Shown here piece by piece: positions 1-7,258 of a stretch of DNA of 54,952 bases (the first letter of the stretch is position 1; each line of letters starts with the position of its first letter). The position numbers and the translations under genes were made by a program. Location of the stretch: positions 1-54,952 of the forward strand of contig JAUWJD010000021.1 in NCBI GenBank assembly GCA_030607875.1, read 5' to 3'. Source of the stretch: Chloroflexota bacterium (GTDB lineage: Bacteria; Chloroflexota; Anaerolineae; UBA2200). The notes beneath the pieces were generated by a model. It searched no databases. It was not told the DNA's origin and saw only the letters and a program-made list of their open reading frames with translations.

Positions 1-2
1 TC

Positions 3-392
3 AACTCGGCCAGCTTTGATGGCAACCGCATCTCTGCAGGACAGAGCCTGCCCCCTGGCATTGAGGACATGCTCAACATCCACCACGTCGTGGACCACAC
101 AGGCGGTGTGTTCCGCTTCGACATCACCATGTTCAAAGACCAGCCCAACGCTGTGGTTTGGAGTGGCACGCCTGGGGACAGCTCTTGGCACGTCGTACGC
201 ATCACCCTGGAGCAGGGCAACACCTACACACTGTACGTGGACGACGAGCGCATAGGCACGGTCAAGTCAACCGTGAGGCCAAGCAGCGTCTACATTGGCA
301 ACCCGACCATTCAACCCTTCCTCGGAGGCTGGACCCAGTTGTACGTGGACTATATACGCATCTCCCACTGTACGGCCTGGGGATCCCATTGA
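3..392 (+). CDS. C-terminal part of a LamG/concanavalin-like secreted protein (5' truncated)
   Basis: The reading frame is open from the first bases of the window to a TGA at 390-392, so only the last 129 residues or so are present. The segment reads as a beta-sandwich: alternating short strands with aromatic residues, a strand containing YTLYVDDERIG and a final strand LYVDYIRIS. This pattern is typical of LamG / concanavalin-like glucanase folds that bind or cut carbohydrate. The upstream domains and the signal peptide lie outside the window, so substrate and cellular location cannot be stated. It runs convergently into the DUF1028 gene on the other strand, with 56 bp between the stops. Family assignment is by pattern only. 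Confidence 0.6.
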   Translation, partial: NSASFDGNRISAGQSLPPGIEDMLNIHHVVDHTGGVFRFDITMFKDQPNAVVWSGTPGDSSWHVVRITLEQGNTYTLYVDDERIGTVKSTVRPSSVYIGNPTIQPFLGGWTQLYVDYIRISHCTAWGSH

Positions 393-448
393 TCGGAGCA
401 GCCGCTGCACCAATGCGATTCTGTTCGTAATGGCGACTCTAGTCGTCA

Positions 449-1402
449 CTACGAGCGGCGCATATCGTCGGTGACGGCGAGAATGCGCGCCATCATCTGC
501 GGATCGTCTCGCAGCAAACCAGAAGCAGGCAGCCGCTGCACCAGTGCGCCCAGATTCGGATCACGCGCGAACACGTCGCGAAAGAGTGCCACCGCCTTCT
601 CCATTCGCCCAAGGTCTGCTAGCGTGACTGCATGCCAGAAAGGCAGTTCGGGGATCTCTGGTGCCATCTGCGCAGCGATGCGGTATTGCCCCAGCGCTTC
701 CTCCACACGGTGCTCTCCGAGCAATTCGTCCCCCCGATTCATGTGCTCGTAGGCACGGTGCAGGTTCAGCAACCGCCGCAACTCCAGCAGTGGCTCAGGA
801 TGATCCTCTACGCGCAGCTCCAGCTCGACGCCTTTCCACCGTTCCGGGTTCCGCTTCCCGCAGGCGATGAGCATTGCCGCACTCTGCTTGCCGCGCACGT
901 CGCCGCCTGCGGCCTGCGCCGCGTCCAGCGCCGCCAGCAGGCGCTGCGACAGGTCTCCTGGCGCTGCTCGATAGGCACGAGCCATGGCCGGCCATACTTT
1001 GTCGCTGGCCATCATGTTAGCCTGTACGCTGAAACCTTCGCCTGTTTCGTGCCCGGCCTCAGCGATGCAGCGTGCACCGGTATGCACAGCCACATGGGCT
1101 TGAGCATCAACCATCGCTACCTGACGCAGTTCACGACCATCGTCCGCAGCCACCAACTCGGCCAGGGCTTCCGCCGCCGAGGGGCCCGCCCGCATGCGCT
1201 GTAAACCCAGCGGGCCATAGTCCACTTTGACCACGGACTGCGTGGCTACCGCGCCGACGCCCGCTTCGGCCCAGCATACCAGGCTGCCCACCGAAAACCA
1301 ATGCGACTGCACCGCTACACCAAGCTGACCGGTCTCAGGATCGCGTGCAACAATCGAGTAGGTATGTGCCAGTTGTGAAGGAAAAAACCATCGCCTGCTC
1401 AC
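449..1402 (-). CDS. DUF1028 family protein with C-terminal TPR-like region
   Basis: 317 residues with a GTG start preceded by a GGGGG ribosome-binding site. Residues about 12-220 match the DUF1028 (Ntn-hydrolase-like) pattern: THTYSIVARDP-like opening (here HTYSIVARDPETGQLGVAVQS), then WAEAGVGAVATQS, and a later GKQSAAMLIA. The reaction of this family is not established. Residues about 225-300 look like two TPR helical pairs (AYEHMNRGDELL, ALGQYRIAAQMAPE, EKAVALFRDVFARDPN), which suggests protein contacts. It lies 67 bp downstream of the anti-sigma gene on the same strand, so it is probably the last gene of the sigma/anti-sigma operon. No signal peptide is visible, so it is probably cytoplasmic. 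Confidence 0.85.
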   Translation of the reverse strand: MSRRWFFPSQLAHTYSIVARDPETGQLGVAVQSHWFSVGSLVCWAEAGVGAVATQSVVKVDYGPLGLQRMRAGPSAAEALAELVAADDGRELRQVAMVDAQAHVAVHTGARCIAEAGHETGEGFSVQANMMASDKVWPAMARAYRAAPGDLSQRLLAALDAAQAAGGDVRGKQSAAMLIACGKRNPERWKGVELELRVEDHPEPLLELRRLLNLHRAYEHMNRGDELLGEHRVEEALGQYRIAAQMAPEIPELPFWHAVTLADLGRMEKAVALFRDVFARDPNLGALVQRLPASGLLRDDPQMMARILAVTDDMRRS

Positions 1403-1469
1403 CGTGCCCCCTTATCCATTGACGCCACGCCGCGATGCGCGACGCGCAAGGCGTGGCGGTTCCAATTGC

Positions 1470-3350
1470 TCAGGGCGGATTATAGACGAAAATCTTGATG
1501 GCCTGCAACACGGTGTTGGTGCGCCGCACCGCCTGCACCTCCACTCGCAGCCCAAACACGGGCATCCCTTCTATCTGCGTGTCAGGCGTCACAGCCACCG
1601 TGCGCCCGTCGATCACCCAGGGACCCAGCCGCAGTGCCGGCAATCGCTGAATGACTCCGCTGAAGCGGATGATCTGCGGCCCTGGCGTGGCAACAGGTGG
1701 CTGCGTGACTGCTGGTTCAGGCGTGCGGGTCAGCTGCGGTAATTCCGCCGATTGCGCAGTACGAGTGGGGGGAGGCGTCCGCGTCGGTCGTGGTGTGCGC
1801 GAGGGCCTCGCGGTCTCCACGGCATGCGGGCTGGCTGTGGCCGACGGCGTATGTGTCGGGCGGGACGTGAGCATCGGGGACGCTGTTTGCACCACCGGTC
1901 GAGTATGCGTTGGGCTTGGCGTCCGCACCGGCTGCGGCGTGCGCGAGGGCCTCGCGGTCACCGCAGGCTGTGGCGTGTGCGTTAGCGACGCCCCCCACCA
2001 CGGCGTGGCCGATGGCCCCAGCGTTTGCCCCGGCCGCGGCCGTTCGACCTTGATCCGCAGAGCTACCGGCAGAGCCTGAACAAGCTCCGAGGGGCTGGAT
2101 ACCAAGTAGGTCACCATGGCCTGCAGGCCAAGTGCGGGCCTGCCCGTGATCCGTGTGCGGCGCGTCACCCACACCTGACGCCCACCAACCTGCCAGATAC
2201 CAAGCAGCCCGGGCGGGAATCTCTCAATGATTCCCTTAAATTCCGCCTTTTCCGGGAGCATCGTGGCAGACGGCGCAAGTCTTACTGTGACCGGCAGTGT
2301 CGCAGTAACCCTCATTATTGGGGTGACTGACCGCGTTGCCCCTGGTATTGAGGTTGTCCTGGGTACAAGGGTCTGCGTGGGCTGTAGCATCTGTGTAGGC
2401 TCCACCCACGCAGTGGGTGGCACAGTTGTCGCCAGCGGGCCAGTCGGAATGGCCGCTTCCGCGACCGTTGGCACCGGTGTGGGGGTTGGCATGAGGGTCG
2501 GCAAGCGAATCAGCGGCGCATCGGCAGGAACGATCGCCACCTCGCGCTCCACAAGGACAGTGCTCTGCACCGGGTTGACCAGCCACACGCTGCCCTGCAG
2601 CACCGTCACCCGGGTCTCTACCATGCTCTCCACAGCAATCACAAAGCGGGTTCCGCGCACTGTGACCCGCACCGTCGGCGATTGTGCCTCAAAGCTGGAC
2701 AAGATGCCAGACAACGGAGCCACGTCATAGTCTACAGAGCCAGCCTGCTGGTTCAGCGCAATGCGGCGGGCGCCACCAAAGAGGCCCGATCTCAGGGAAG
2801 ACAGCGTCAGTGCCGTGCCCGGCTGCATCTGCAGGATACTGCCGTCGAACAGGGCGAGGACAGCCACGCCATCCACCACTCGCAACTGCTCTCCTTCGGC
2901 CAGCCGTGCGCCTCGGGCCAGTGCTTGCCATTGGGCCTCGCCCACGCCGCGAGCCTCCACCGTACCATCCAGTGCGGCCAGGGTCGCTTCGCGGAGGAAC
3001 AACGTGGGAAGCTGGGCCAGTGCAAGCGTCACTCCTACCACCAACAGCAACATCGCCACTCCCCAGGCCAGGCGAGGCAATCCGAAAGGCCGCAGCCGTG
3101 GCGCTGCCGGCGCAGGTCGTAGCAGCCTTGAGCGGTAGAGCGCCTTGGCCTGTGCGACACAACGTGCTGGCGGTTCGACGGTGTTGTCGGTCCTGGCTGC
3201 CTCGATGACCCGCTGCATCCAGGCCAGGTCCCGCAGGCAAGCGGGGCAACTGGTAGCCAGGTGCGCCTCTACTTCGCACTGCCTCTCCTCATCCAGACGC
3301 CCATCTACCCAATCTATCAGGTTAGCAAGAGTTACTGGGTGGCGGTTCAT
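1470..3350 (-). CDS. Membrane anti-sigma factor: zinc-finger, TM, FecR-like domain and two DUF5666-like domains on Thr-Pro linkers
   Basis: 626 residues. The N-terminus has a zf-HC2 anti-sigma motif (H30, C35, C38) that should bind the sigma factor encoded just upstream. One membrane segment spans about 94-113. Outside the membrane, about 125-265 resembles a FecR domain (GTVEAR, GEQLRVVDG, VTVRGTRFVIAVE). After that come Thr-Pro-rich linkers rich in PTPTP, HTPQP and RTPQP. Two similar modules of about 65 residues, near 365-435 and at the C-terminus 560-626, look like DUF5666 (FKGIIERFPPG..., FSGVIQRLPAL...). The start overlaps the sigma stop (ATGA at 3347-3350), so the two are translationally coupled. 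Known family role: hold the ECF sigma factor until an envelope signal releases it. The signal here is unknown. Confidence 0.85.
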   Translation of the reverse strand: MNRHPVTLANLIDWVDGRLDEERQCEVEAHLATSCPACLRDLAWMQRVIEAARTDNTVEPPARCVAQAKALYRSRLLRPAPAAPRLRPFGLPRLAWGVAMLLLVVGVTLALAQLPTLFLREATLAALDGTVEARGVGEAQWQALARGARLAEGEQLRVVDGVAVLALFDGSILQMQPGTALTLSSLRSGLFGGARRIALNQQAGSVDYDVAPLSGILSSFEAQSPTVRVTVRGTRFVIAVESMVETRVTVLQGSVWLVNPVQSTVLVEREVAIVPADAPLIRLPTLMPTPTPVPTVAEAAIPTGPLATTVPPTAWVEPTQMLQPTQTLVPRTTSIPGATRSVTPIMRVTATLPVTVRLAPSATMLPEKAEFKGIIERFPPGLLGIWQVGGRQVWVTRRTRITGRPALGLQAMVTYLVSSPSELVQALPVALRIKVERPRPGQTLGPSATPWWGASLTHTPQPAVTARPSRTPQPVRTPSPTHTRPVVQTASPMLTSRPTHTPSATASPHAVETARPSRTPRPTRTPPPTRTAQSAELPQLTRTPEPAVTQPPVATPGPQIIRFSGVIQRLPALRLGPWVIDGRTVAVTPDTQIEGMPVFGLRVEVQAVRRTNTVLQAIKIFVYNPP

Positions 3351-3922
3351 GCTTCACTCATCCCCATCGCCTGCAAGATCCTGCGCATCTTTTGCAGACA
3401 GCGCGCGCGGGTGGGGCCAATGCTTCCCTGGGGCACCTTCAAGCGGCGGCTGATGTCTTGGTAGGAAGGCTGGCTGTGGGCGTAGTACAGCAGCCATAAC
3501 AGCTCCTTGCAGCGTCCTCCAAGCCTTTTCAGGGCTGCGCGGACCAGTGCCTGATCGGCCCAGCGGCTTTCCTCCCAACGCTCGCCGGTCAGCCACCCCT
3601 CGGCTGCCGAGAGCGTTGTGGCGACGTCCTCGCTGTCCGTCCATTCACGCTGGCGCTTGCGCAACACGTTCCAGCTCGTCCGCTTGGTGGTGGTGATCAG
3701 CCAGGCTGCCAGCCCCTGGGGAGCGTGTATCTTGTGCAAGTTCTGCAGCAACACTGTAAAGACCGTCTGGAACACGTCGGCAGCATCTTCCTGCCCCAGT
3801 CCAGCATGCAGGGCCACTGAATAGACCATGCGCTTGTACCGATCCACCAGCGCATCCCAGGCCCAGGCTTCACGGTTGATGCAGGCCGCGATCAGTTCGG
3901 CATCACTGTGTTCCGATGACAA
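3347..3922 (-). CDS. ECF-type RNA polymerase sigma factor
   Basis: 191 residues. Region 2 lies at about 22-95 (LVDRYKRMVYSVAL, ADVFQTVFTVLL, AWLITTTKRTSWNVLRK) and region 4 at about 130-185 with a helix-turn-helix (SYQDISRRLKVPQGSIGPTRARCLQKMRR split across the motif). The start is TTG, preceded by GAGG at a spacing of seven bases; no better ATG or GTG is available. It directs RNA polymerase to its own promoter set and is paired by a four-base overlap with a membrane anti-sigma gene. The target promoter is not identifiable from this window. Confidence 0.9.
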   Translation of the reverse strand: MSSEHSDAELIAACINREAWAWDALVDRYKRMVYSVALHAGLGQEDAADVFQTVFTVLLQNLHKIHAPQGLAAWLITTTKRTSWNVLRKRQREWTDSEDVATTLSAAEGWLTGERWEESRWADQALVRAALKRLGGRCKELLWLLYYAHSQPSYQDISRRLKVPQGSIGPTRARCLQKMRRILQAMGMSEA

Positions 3923-3966
3923 GACGATCCCTCAGCAGAGCCCATTCACTCATAAGGAGGAAAAAG

Positions 3967-4119
3967 ATGGAGCAAAAAATACGTGTGCGGTTGACAATTG
4001 GCGGATTGCAGTTGCAGCCGCGCAAGGGCATGTGGTGCCCTCACTGTCATGACGTGACAAGTGCTGTTTCCTTGACGTTGGGATATCCGCGTCCAGGCAT
4101 GCCTTTTGTAGTGTCCTGA
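3967..4119 (+). CDS. Small 50-residue protein with a CPHCH zinc-knuckle-like motif, function unknown
   Basis: A perfect AAGGAGG ribosome-binding site at 3955-3961 sits six bases before this ATG, which makes a short gene credible and fixes the start. The product has 50 residues with a basic N-terminus (MEQKIRVRLTIGGLQ) and a C-P-H-C-H cluster at residues 24-28 that could bind a metal. There are no membrane segments. It is divergent from the sigma factor gene and 99 bp upstream of the Nudix gene. I do not recognise a family, and an untranslated leader is the alternative. Confidence 0.5.
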   Translation: MEQKIRVRLTIGGLQLQPRKGMWCPHCHDVTSAVSLTLGYPRPGMPFVVS

Positions 4120-4161
4120 CCGAGCCCCCAATGGCTGCTTCCGAGGCCTTGAGAGTTGTGT

Positions 4162-4189
4162 TATAATCATAACCATCGTAGTCACTACG
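4162..4189 (+). promoter_or_regulatory. Candidate -10 element and palindrome before the Nudix gene
   Basis: A consensus TATAAT lies at 4162-4167. The position 17 bases upstream holds only a weak -35 (TTCCGA). At the expected transcription start is a 6-bp inverted repeat around one base, CGTAGTcACTACG (4177-4189), which could be an operator. Confidence 0.4.
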
Positions 4190-4218
4190 GTCCAAACCGC
4201 TGACGAGGCTCACCTTCC

Positions 4219-4680
4219 ATGACGTACAGACGGCCCACACAAGTACTGGTCTACGCCGTACGCCAGAGCGAGGACGGCGGGCGCTACCTGCTGCTGCACC
4301 GCATCCCCGCGCGCGGGGCATTCTGGCAGGGCGTGACGGGCGGCGCAGAGTGGGGTGAAGAGCTGCCCGACGCCGCACTGCGCGAGCTGTTCGAGGAGAC
4401 CGGCCTGCGCCCCGTTGAGTTGCGCCGCATCGATTGCAGCTATGTCTTTGCCATGCAGGATGAATGGCAGGGTTGGTACGCTCCTGGTACGGAAGAGATT
4501 GAAGAGCACGTCTTTCTGGCCATCATCTCGGTAGAAGAGCCCGTGATAAGTTCTGAGGAGCACGACGACTGGCGCTTGTGCGCGTACGAGGAAGCGCTGG
4601 CTCAGTTGAAATGGACAGAGAACATCAAAGCGCTGCGGTGCTGCCAACACGCATTGGAGAGTGCCTCGCACCCTGTGTAG
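4219..4680 (+). CDS. Nudix hydrolase, NudB-like (dihydroneopterin triphosphate pyrophosphohydrolase type)
   Basis: 153 residues. The Nudix box is complete at about 41-63: GGAEWGEELPDAALRELFEE followed by TGL, with the REL-x-EE-x-G catalytic/metal-binding core. The N-terminal YRRPTQVLVYAV, the FWQGVTGG segment and the late YAPGTEEIEEHVFLA and FxxxEH-type segment (ISSEEHDDWRLCAYEEAL) resemble NudB of E. coli, which acts in folate synthesis. The similarity is recalled rather than computed, so the substrate could be another nucleoside triphosphate or dinucleotide. It stands alone, with no folate gene near. Confidence 0.85.
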   Translation: MTYRRPTQVLVYAVRQSEDGGRYLLLHRIPARGAFWQGVTGGAEWGEELPDAALRELFEETGLRPVELRRIDCSYVFAMQDEWQGWYAPGTEEIEEHVFLAIISVEEPVISSEEHDDWRLCAYEEALAQLKWTENIKALRCCQHALESASHPV

Positions 4681-4830
4681 GCCGGCTCTTCTAGCCAGCC
4701 TTTTCCACGCCCGCCTCGCAGATGCTTGTGGCGTGAGACAATCAACGGAGCGAAAACGAACAGACGGACAGATCGCTCGTGGACTTTTATCCTGCCGCCA
4801 CACCAAGTCTGCAACAACTGCTATACCTTT

Positions 4831-4874
4831 TTGACTCATTTTGTTGAATCGAGTATACTTGTCGTATACAAGTA
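4831..4874 (+). promoter_or_regulatory. Promoter with overlapping palindromic operator before the HTH gene
   Basis: TTGACT (4831-4836), a 17-bp spacer and TATACT (4854-4859) make a near-consensus housekeeping promoter. A perfect 7-bp inverted repeat with a 5-bp centre, TACTTGT (4856-4862) and ACAAGTA (4868-4874), overlaps the -10 and the start site. This is the standard position for a repressor operator, and the downstream gene encodes an HTH protein that may bind it. Confidence 0.65.
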
Positions 4875-4951
4875 GCATCCAGGTGATGAACGCGCATGGT
4901 AATAAGGTCATGACCTGGACAATGGTTGACAGAGCACAGGAGACCAGGAAT

Positions 4952-5266
4952 ATGCCTGCCACTTCGAAGCCAAAGAAAAAAGGGCGGCGGCTTACTATAG
5001 AACGAACTGCTCCAGCACTGGCGCTGCTGGCGCAGGGTGCGTATGCCAGGGAGGCAGCGGAACTGGCCGGAGTTTCCGTCGCCACGGTCCTACACTGGAT
5101 GGACTGGGCCTGGAAACACCGCAGCAAGGTTGACGCCCACCTGCGCGAGCACCATCCGCATCTGAGCGAAGAGGAACTCTGCAGCTTGTGGGAACGCATT
5201 GAACGTCGCCGAGCCAAGCGCGAACGGCGGGCAGACTTCTCGGACTGGTGCCGGGAGCCTAAATAG
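4952..5266 (+). CDS. Small helix-turn-helix DNA-binding protein
   Basis: 104 residues. I chose the ATG at 4952 because of the CAGGAG site about nine bases upstream; in-frame ATGs from 4886 would lengthen it. A homeodomain-like HTH is visible at about 18-50 (ALLAQGAYAREAAELAGVS followed by VATVLHWMDWAW). A charged C-terminal tail is rich in Arg and Glu (WERIERRRAKRERRADF). This resembles the HTH_23/HTH_29 DNA-binding heads of transposases, but no catalytic domain follows, so a stand-alone regulator is the better reading. The strong promoter/operator just upstream suggests autoregulation. Its targets are unknown. Confidence 0.6.
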   Translation: MPATSKPKKKGRRLTIERTAPALALLAQGAYAREAAELAGVSVATVLHWMDWAWKHRSKVDAHLREHHPHLSEEELCSLWERIERRRAKRERRADFSDWCREPK

Positions 5267-5281
5267 CCTTTCCACCGGACT

Positions 5282-5314
5282 AGAGACCCGGTATCTGAGA
5301 GATACCGGGTCTCT
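5282..5314. terminator. Perfect 15-bp hairpin after the HTH gene
   Basis: Left arm 5282-5296 and right arm 5300-5314 are perfectly complementary over 15 bp (AGAGACCCGGTATCT) with a 3-base loop. It lies 16 bp after the HTH stop. No T-tract follows on the plus strand, so it may be a weak or factor-assisted terminator, or an mRNA-stabilising hairpin. Confidence 0.5.
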
Positions 5315-5361
5315 GGGAGTTTCTGAACAGACCCCGCACGACACCTCAAGAGAGCAATGAT

Positions 5362-5527
5362 ATGACCACGACTACCGACATGGCAACTGAGTTTTTACGC
5401 GATTTGATCCGCCTTGACACCACGAACCCGCCCGGAAACGAGCTTCCCGCTGCGCAGTACATCGCTGACGTCCTGCGCCAGGAAGGTATCGAATCGCTAG
5501 TCCTGGAATCCGCGACCGGGCGGGGCG
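5362..5527 (+). pseudogene. 5' fragment of an M20 family (ArgE/DapE/ACY1-like) metallopeptidase
   Basis: About 55 residues match the N-terminus of M20 peptidases (FLRDLIRLDTTNPPGNE, then AAQYIADVLRQEGIES and LVLESATGRG). The similarity stops abruptly near 5527, where the sequence becomes the antisense of an HlyD-type gene. The metal-binding and catalytic parts are absent, so the fragment cannot be an active peptidase. The open frame runs on to 5625 in unrelated sequence. Confidence 0.75.
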
Positions 5528-5980
5528 CGATATGCAATACCTGTCCCTCGAAGCGACGCTGGGGGAAGGCGTCTACCGACGCGTGCACCGCCTGCTCCAG
5601 GAACACGTCACCCAGGCGAGTCTGAGGGACGTACACCGCCAGATACAGCTCACTCAAGTCAGCGACGGTGAGCAGGGTTACGCTAGGCAAAGCCGTCTCA
5701 CCAACGTTGGCCATACGCGCAACCACTGTGCCCGCCAGCGGTGACCGAAGGGTGAGCCGCTGCTGCATCATCTCAGCCAGGCGCAGTTGTGCCTCTGCCA
5801 AAGCAACACTGGCCTTGGACCCCGCCACGAGGTCGCGTAACTCGGCTTGCACAACCTTCAGCCCGGCATCTGCTACGCGGTACTCGCCCTCTGCTGCGTG
5901 GGCCTTGGCCGTGTAGAACAGGGGATTCTGCTCCATGTCTTGCAGGTGCTTCAAGGCAGCCTGGGCTGCTCGCTCATCGG
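5528..5980 (-). pseudogene. Internal fragment of an HlyD/membrane-fusion (periplasmic adaptor) gene
   Basis: About 150 residues match the coiled-coil hairpin and lipoyl half of HlyD-family adaptors: heptad-like helices (VADAGLKVVQAELRDLVAG, ALAEAQLRLAEMMQQRL), then RSPLAGTVVARMANVGE and SVTLLTVADLSELYLAVYVP. Both ends are missing. The upstream end is joined in frame to an ABC-2 permease fragment, and the downstream end runs into the M20 fragment in antisense. Normally such an adaptor works with an ABC exporter ATPase and ABC-2 permeases. Confidence 0.75.
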
Positions 5981-6269
5981 CGCGCGCTTGCCCCTCGTCG
6001 ATGGCCTTGATGGCCTCAGCTTCGCTTTCGACGTAATAGTCAATGTCGAAAAAGCCCGATGTCTCCAGGGCTTCCAACAGCGCCCAACTCTGTGAATCGC
6101 GACTGCCGTCCACCACCACAGTAGGGATGTGATCGACCTGCATCTCCACTGCATAGCCAAACAGGAAGAGAAGCACGACAGGCGGCATGAGCATAGCCAC
6201 CAGGGTACGCCTGTCGCGTGCAGTCTGTATGAGCTCTTTGCGTACGATAGCCCGGAGCCTCTGCCACAT
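5980..6269 (-). pseudogene. N-terminal fragment of an ABC-2 type transporter permease
   Basis: The first 97 residues of the 307-codon chimeric frame (5346-6269) match the start of ABC-2 permeases: a cytoplasmic RKELIQTARDRRTLVAMLM, one membrane helix (PPVVLLFLFGYAVEM) and the start of the extracytoplasmic loop (IPTVVVDGSRDSQSW). The family would continue with several more membrane helices; instead the frame enters HlyD sequence near 5980. The gene begins 9 bp after the TetR stop, so it was probably the second gene of a TetR-controlled exporter operon. Confidence 0.75.
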
Positions 6270-6278
6270 TGGTGCCCC

Positions 6279-6893
6279 CTAAACTCGCAACCGGTCAAAG
6301 AGTACCCCTACGAGCAATTCAGCTTTCCCACACCTCTGCTCCGCAGATGGCATGAGCTCAATCCCTTGCAGATAGGGCATGGTTACATAGACGACCATCC
6401 CCATAACCATGCGCGCCACAGTGTGCAGGTGACAGGGCCGAATGACGCCAGCGGAGACCTGCGCCTCCAGGTATTCCTCGACCCGCGCGATCAATCGATG
6501 CGCGCCCGGAATGAGATAGCCGTCAAAACGGGGCCCCTGATCCCACAGTGCCGTCACCAAGCCCCGGATAACCACCGCGCTGTCAGCAATGACTGCCAAC
6601 GCCTGCTCAATGGCCTGGGCCATATTAGCACGATTGTCGCCGTTGGACGGCAGCTCGGACATGACCGCCGTGAGCTTCGCCTGCACTACTTCTGCCAATG
6701 CCACAACCAACTGCTTTTTGCTGGAAAAGTAGTTGTAGATCGTACCCTCGGAGATGTCCGCCTCCTGCGCGATCTCCCGCGTGGTGGCCTTCTCAAAGCC
6801 TTTCCGGGCGAAAACGCGCGCCGCCGCCGCCAGAATCATCTGACGCCGCTCCTGAGCACGCCGCGCGCGTCGCTCCTCTCCACTGCTGGCCAT
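6279..6893 (-). CDS. TetR/AcrR family transcriptional repressor
   Basis: 204 residues from the ATG at 6893, chosen for the GGAGGGGAG site just before it; an upstream frame to 6959 would run through the operator. The TetR_N HTH is at about 20-65: ILAAAARVFARKGFEKATTR then EIAQEADISEGTIYNYFSSK. The C-terminal helical domain varies with ligand and cannot be assigned. It lies at the head of a damaged efflux operon (ABC-2 permease and HlyD fragments). It is therefore probably a repressor of a drug or lipid exporter and of itself. Confidence 0.9.
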   Translation of the reverse strand: MASSGEERRARRAQERRQMILAAAARVFARKGFEKATTREIAQEADISEGTIYNYFSSKKQLVVALAEVVQAKLTAVMSELPSNGDNRANMAQAIEQALAVIADSAVVIRGLVTALWDQGPRFDGYLIPGAHRLIARVEEYLEAQVSAGVIRPCHLHTVARMVMGMVVYVTMPYLQGIELMPSAEQRCGKAELLVGVLFDRLRV

Positions 6894-6913
6894 ACTTCTC
6901 CCCTCCAATCCGA

Positions 6914-6948
6914 TGAGTAAGCGTTCACTCATTAAGTGAATACTCACT
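6914..6948. promoter_or_regulatory. Tandem near-palindromes, probable TetR operator
   Basis: Two adjacent imperfect palindromes share the half-site TGAGT/ACTCA: TGAGTAAGCGTTCACTCA (6914-6931) and AGTGAATACTCACT (6935-6948). They lie 20 to 55 bp upstream of the tetR start, as expected for autoregulation. Confidence 0.6.
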
Positions 6949-7258
6949 AAGCGCAGCATACTTCTCCATCGTTGTCAAATCGGCACCGTGATGTCAATAC
7001 TATAAAGCCGAATCGCCGCTCAGTAGTCAAGAGAACGCTTCACTGCTCCCTATCGGCACTGCACCCGCCCTGCCCGTCTGGGCTGTGTGAGAACTCTCTG
7101 CGCACTTGACCAACTCGTGTGAAAGCACTACAATGCTCTGCAACGTATAGAGGCCTGCGGTGCCGGCCAGGTCGAGTGGCTGCCCAGTGAACCGCCGCGC
7201 AGATCCCATCTGGCACGAATCTTCCGCAAGACCTCGCCAATGCAACAGGTGAAAGGAC
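6949..7258. other. Intergenic region between tetR and the cohesin/PPC gene
   Basis: No gene is seen. It is divergent intergenic DNA holding, at its right side, the promoter described at 7106-7134 and about 125 bases of untranslated leader. Confidence 0.5.
7106..7134 (+). promoter_or_regulatory. Promoter of the cohesin/PPC protein gene
   Basis: TTGACC (7106-7111), a 17-bp spacer and TACAAT (7129-7134). It leaves a leader of about 118 nt before the ATG at 7259. Confidence 0.6.

Noticed and set aside
5346-6269. Single 307-residue membrane/adaptor protein
   Set aside because: The frame joins three unrelated pieces, and its C-terminal 60 residues are the antisense of an M20 gene.
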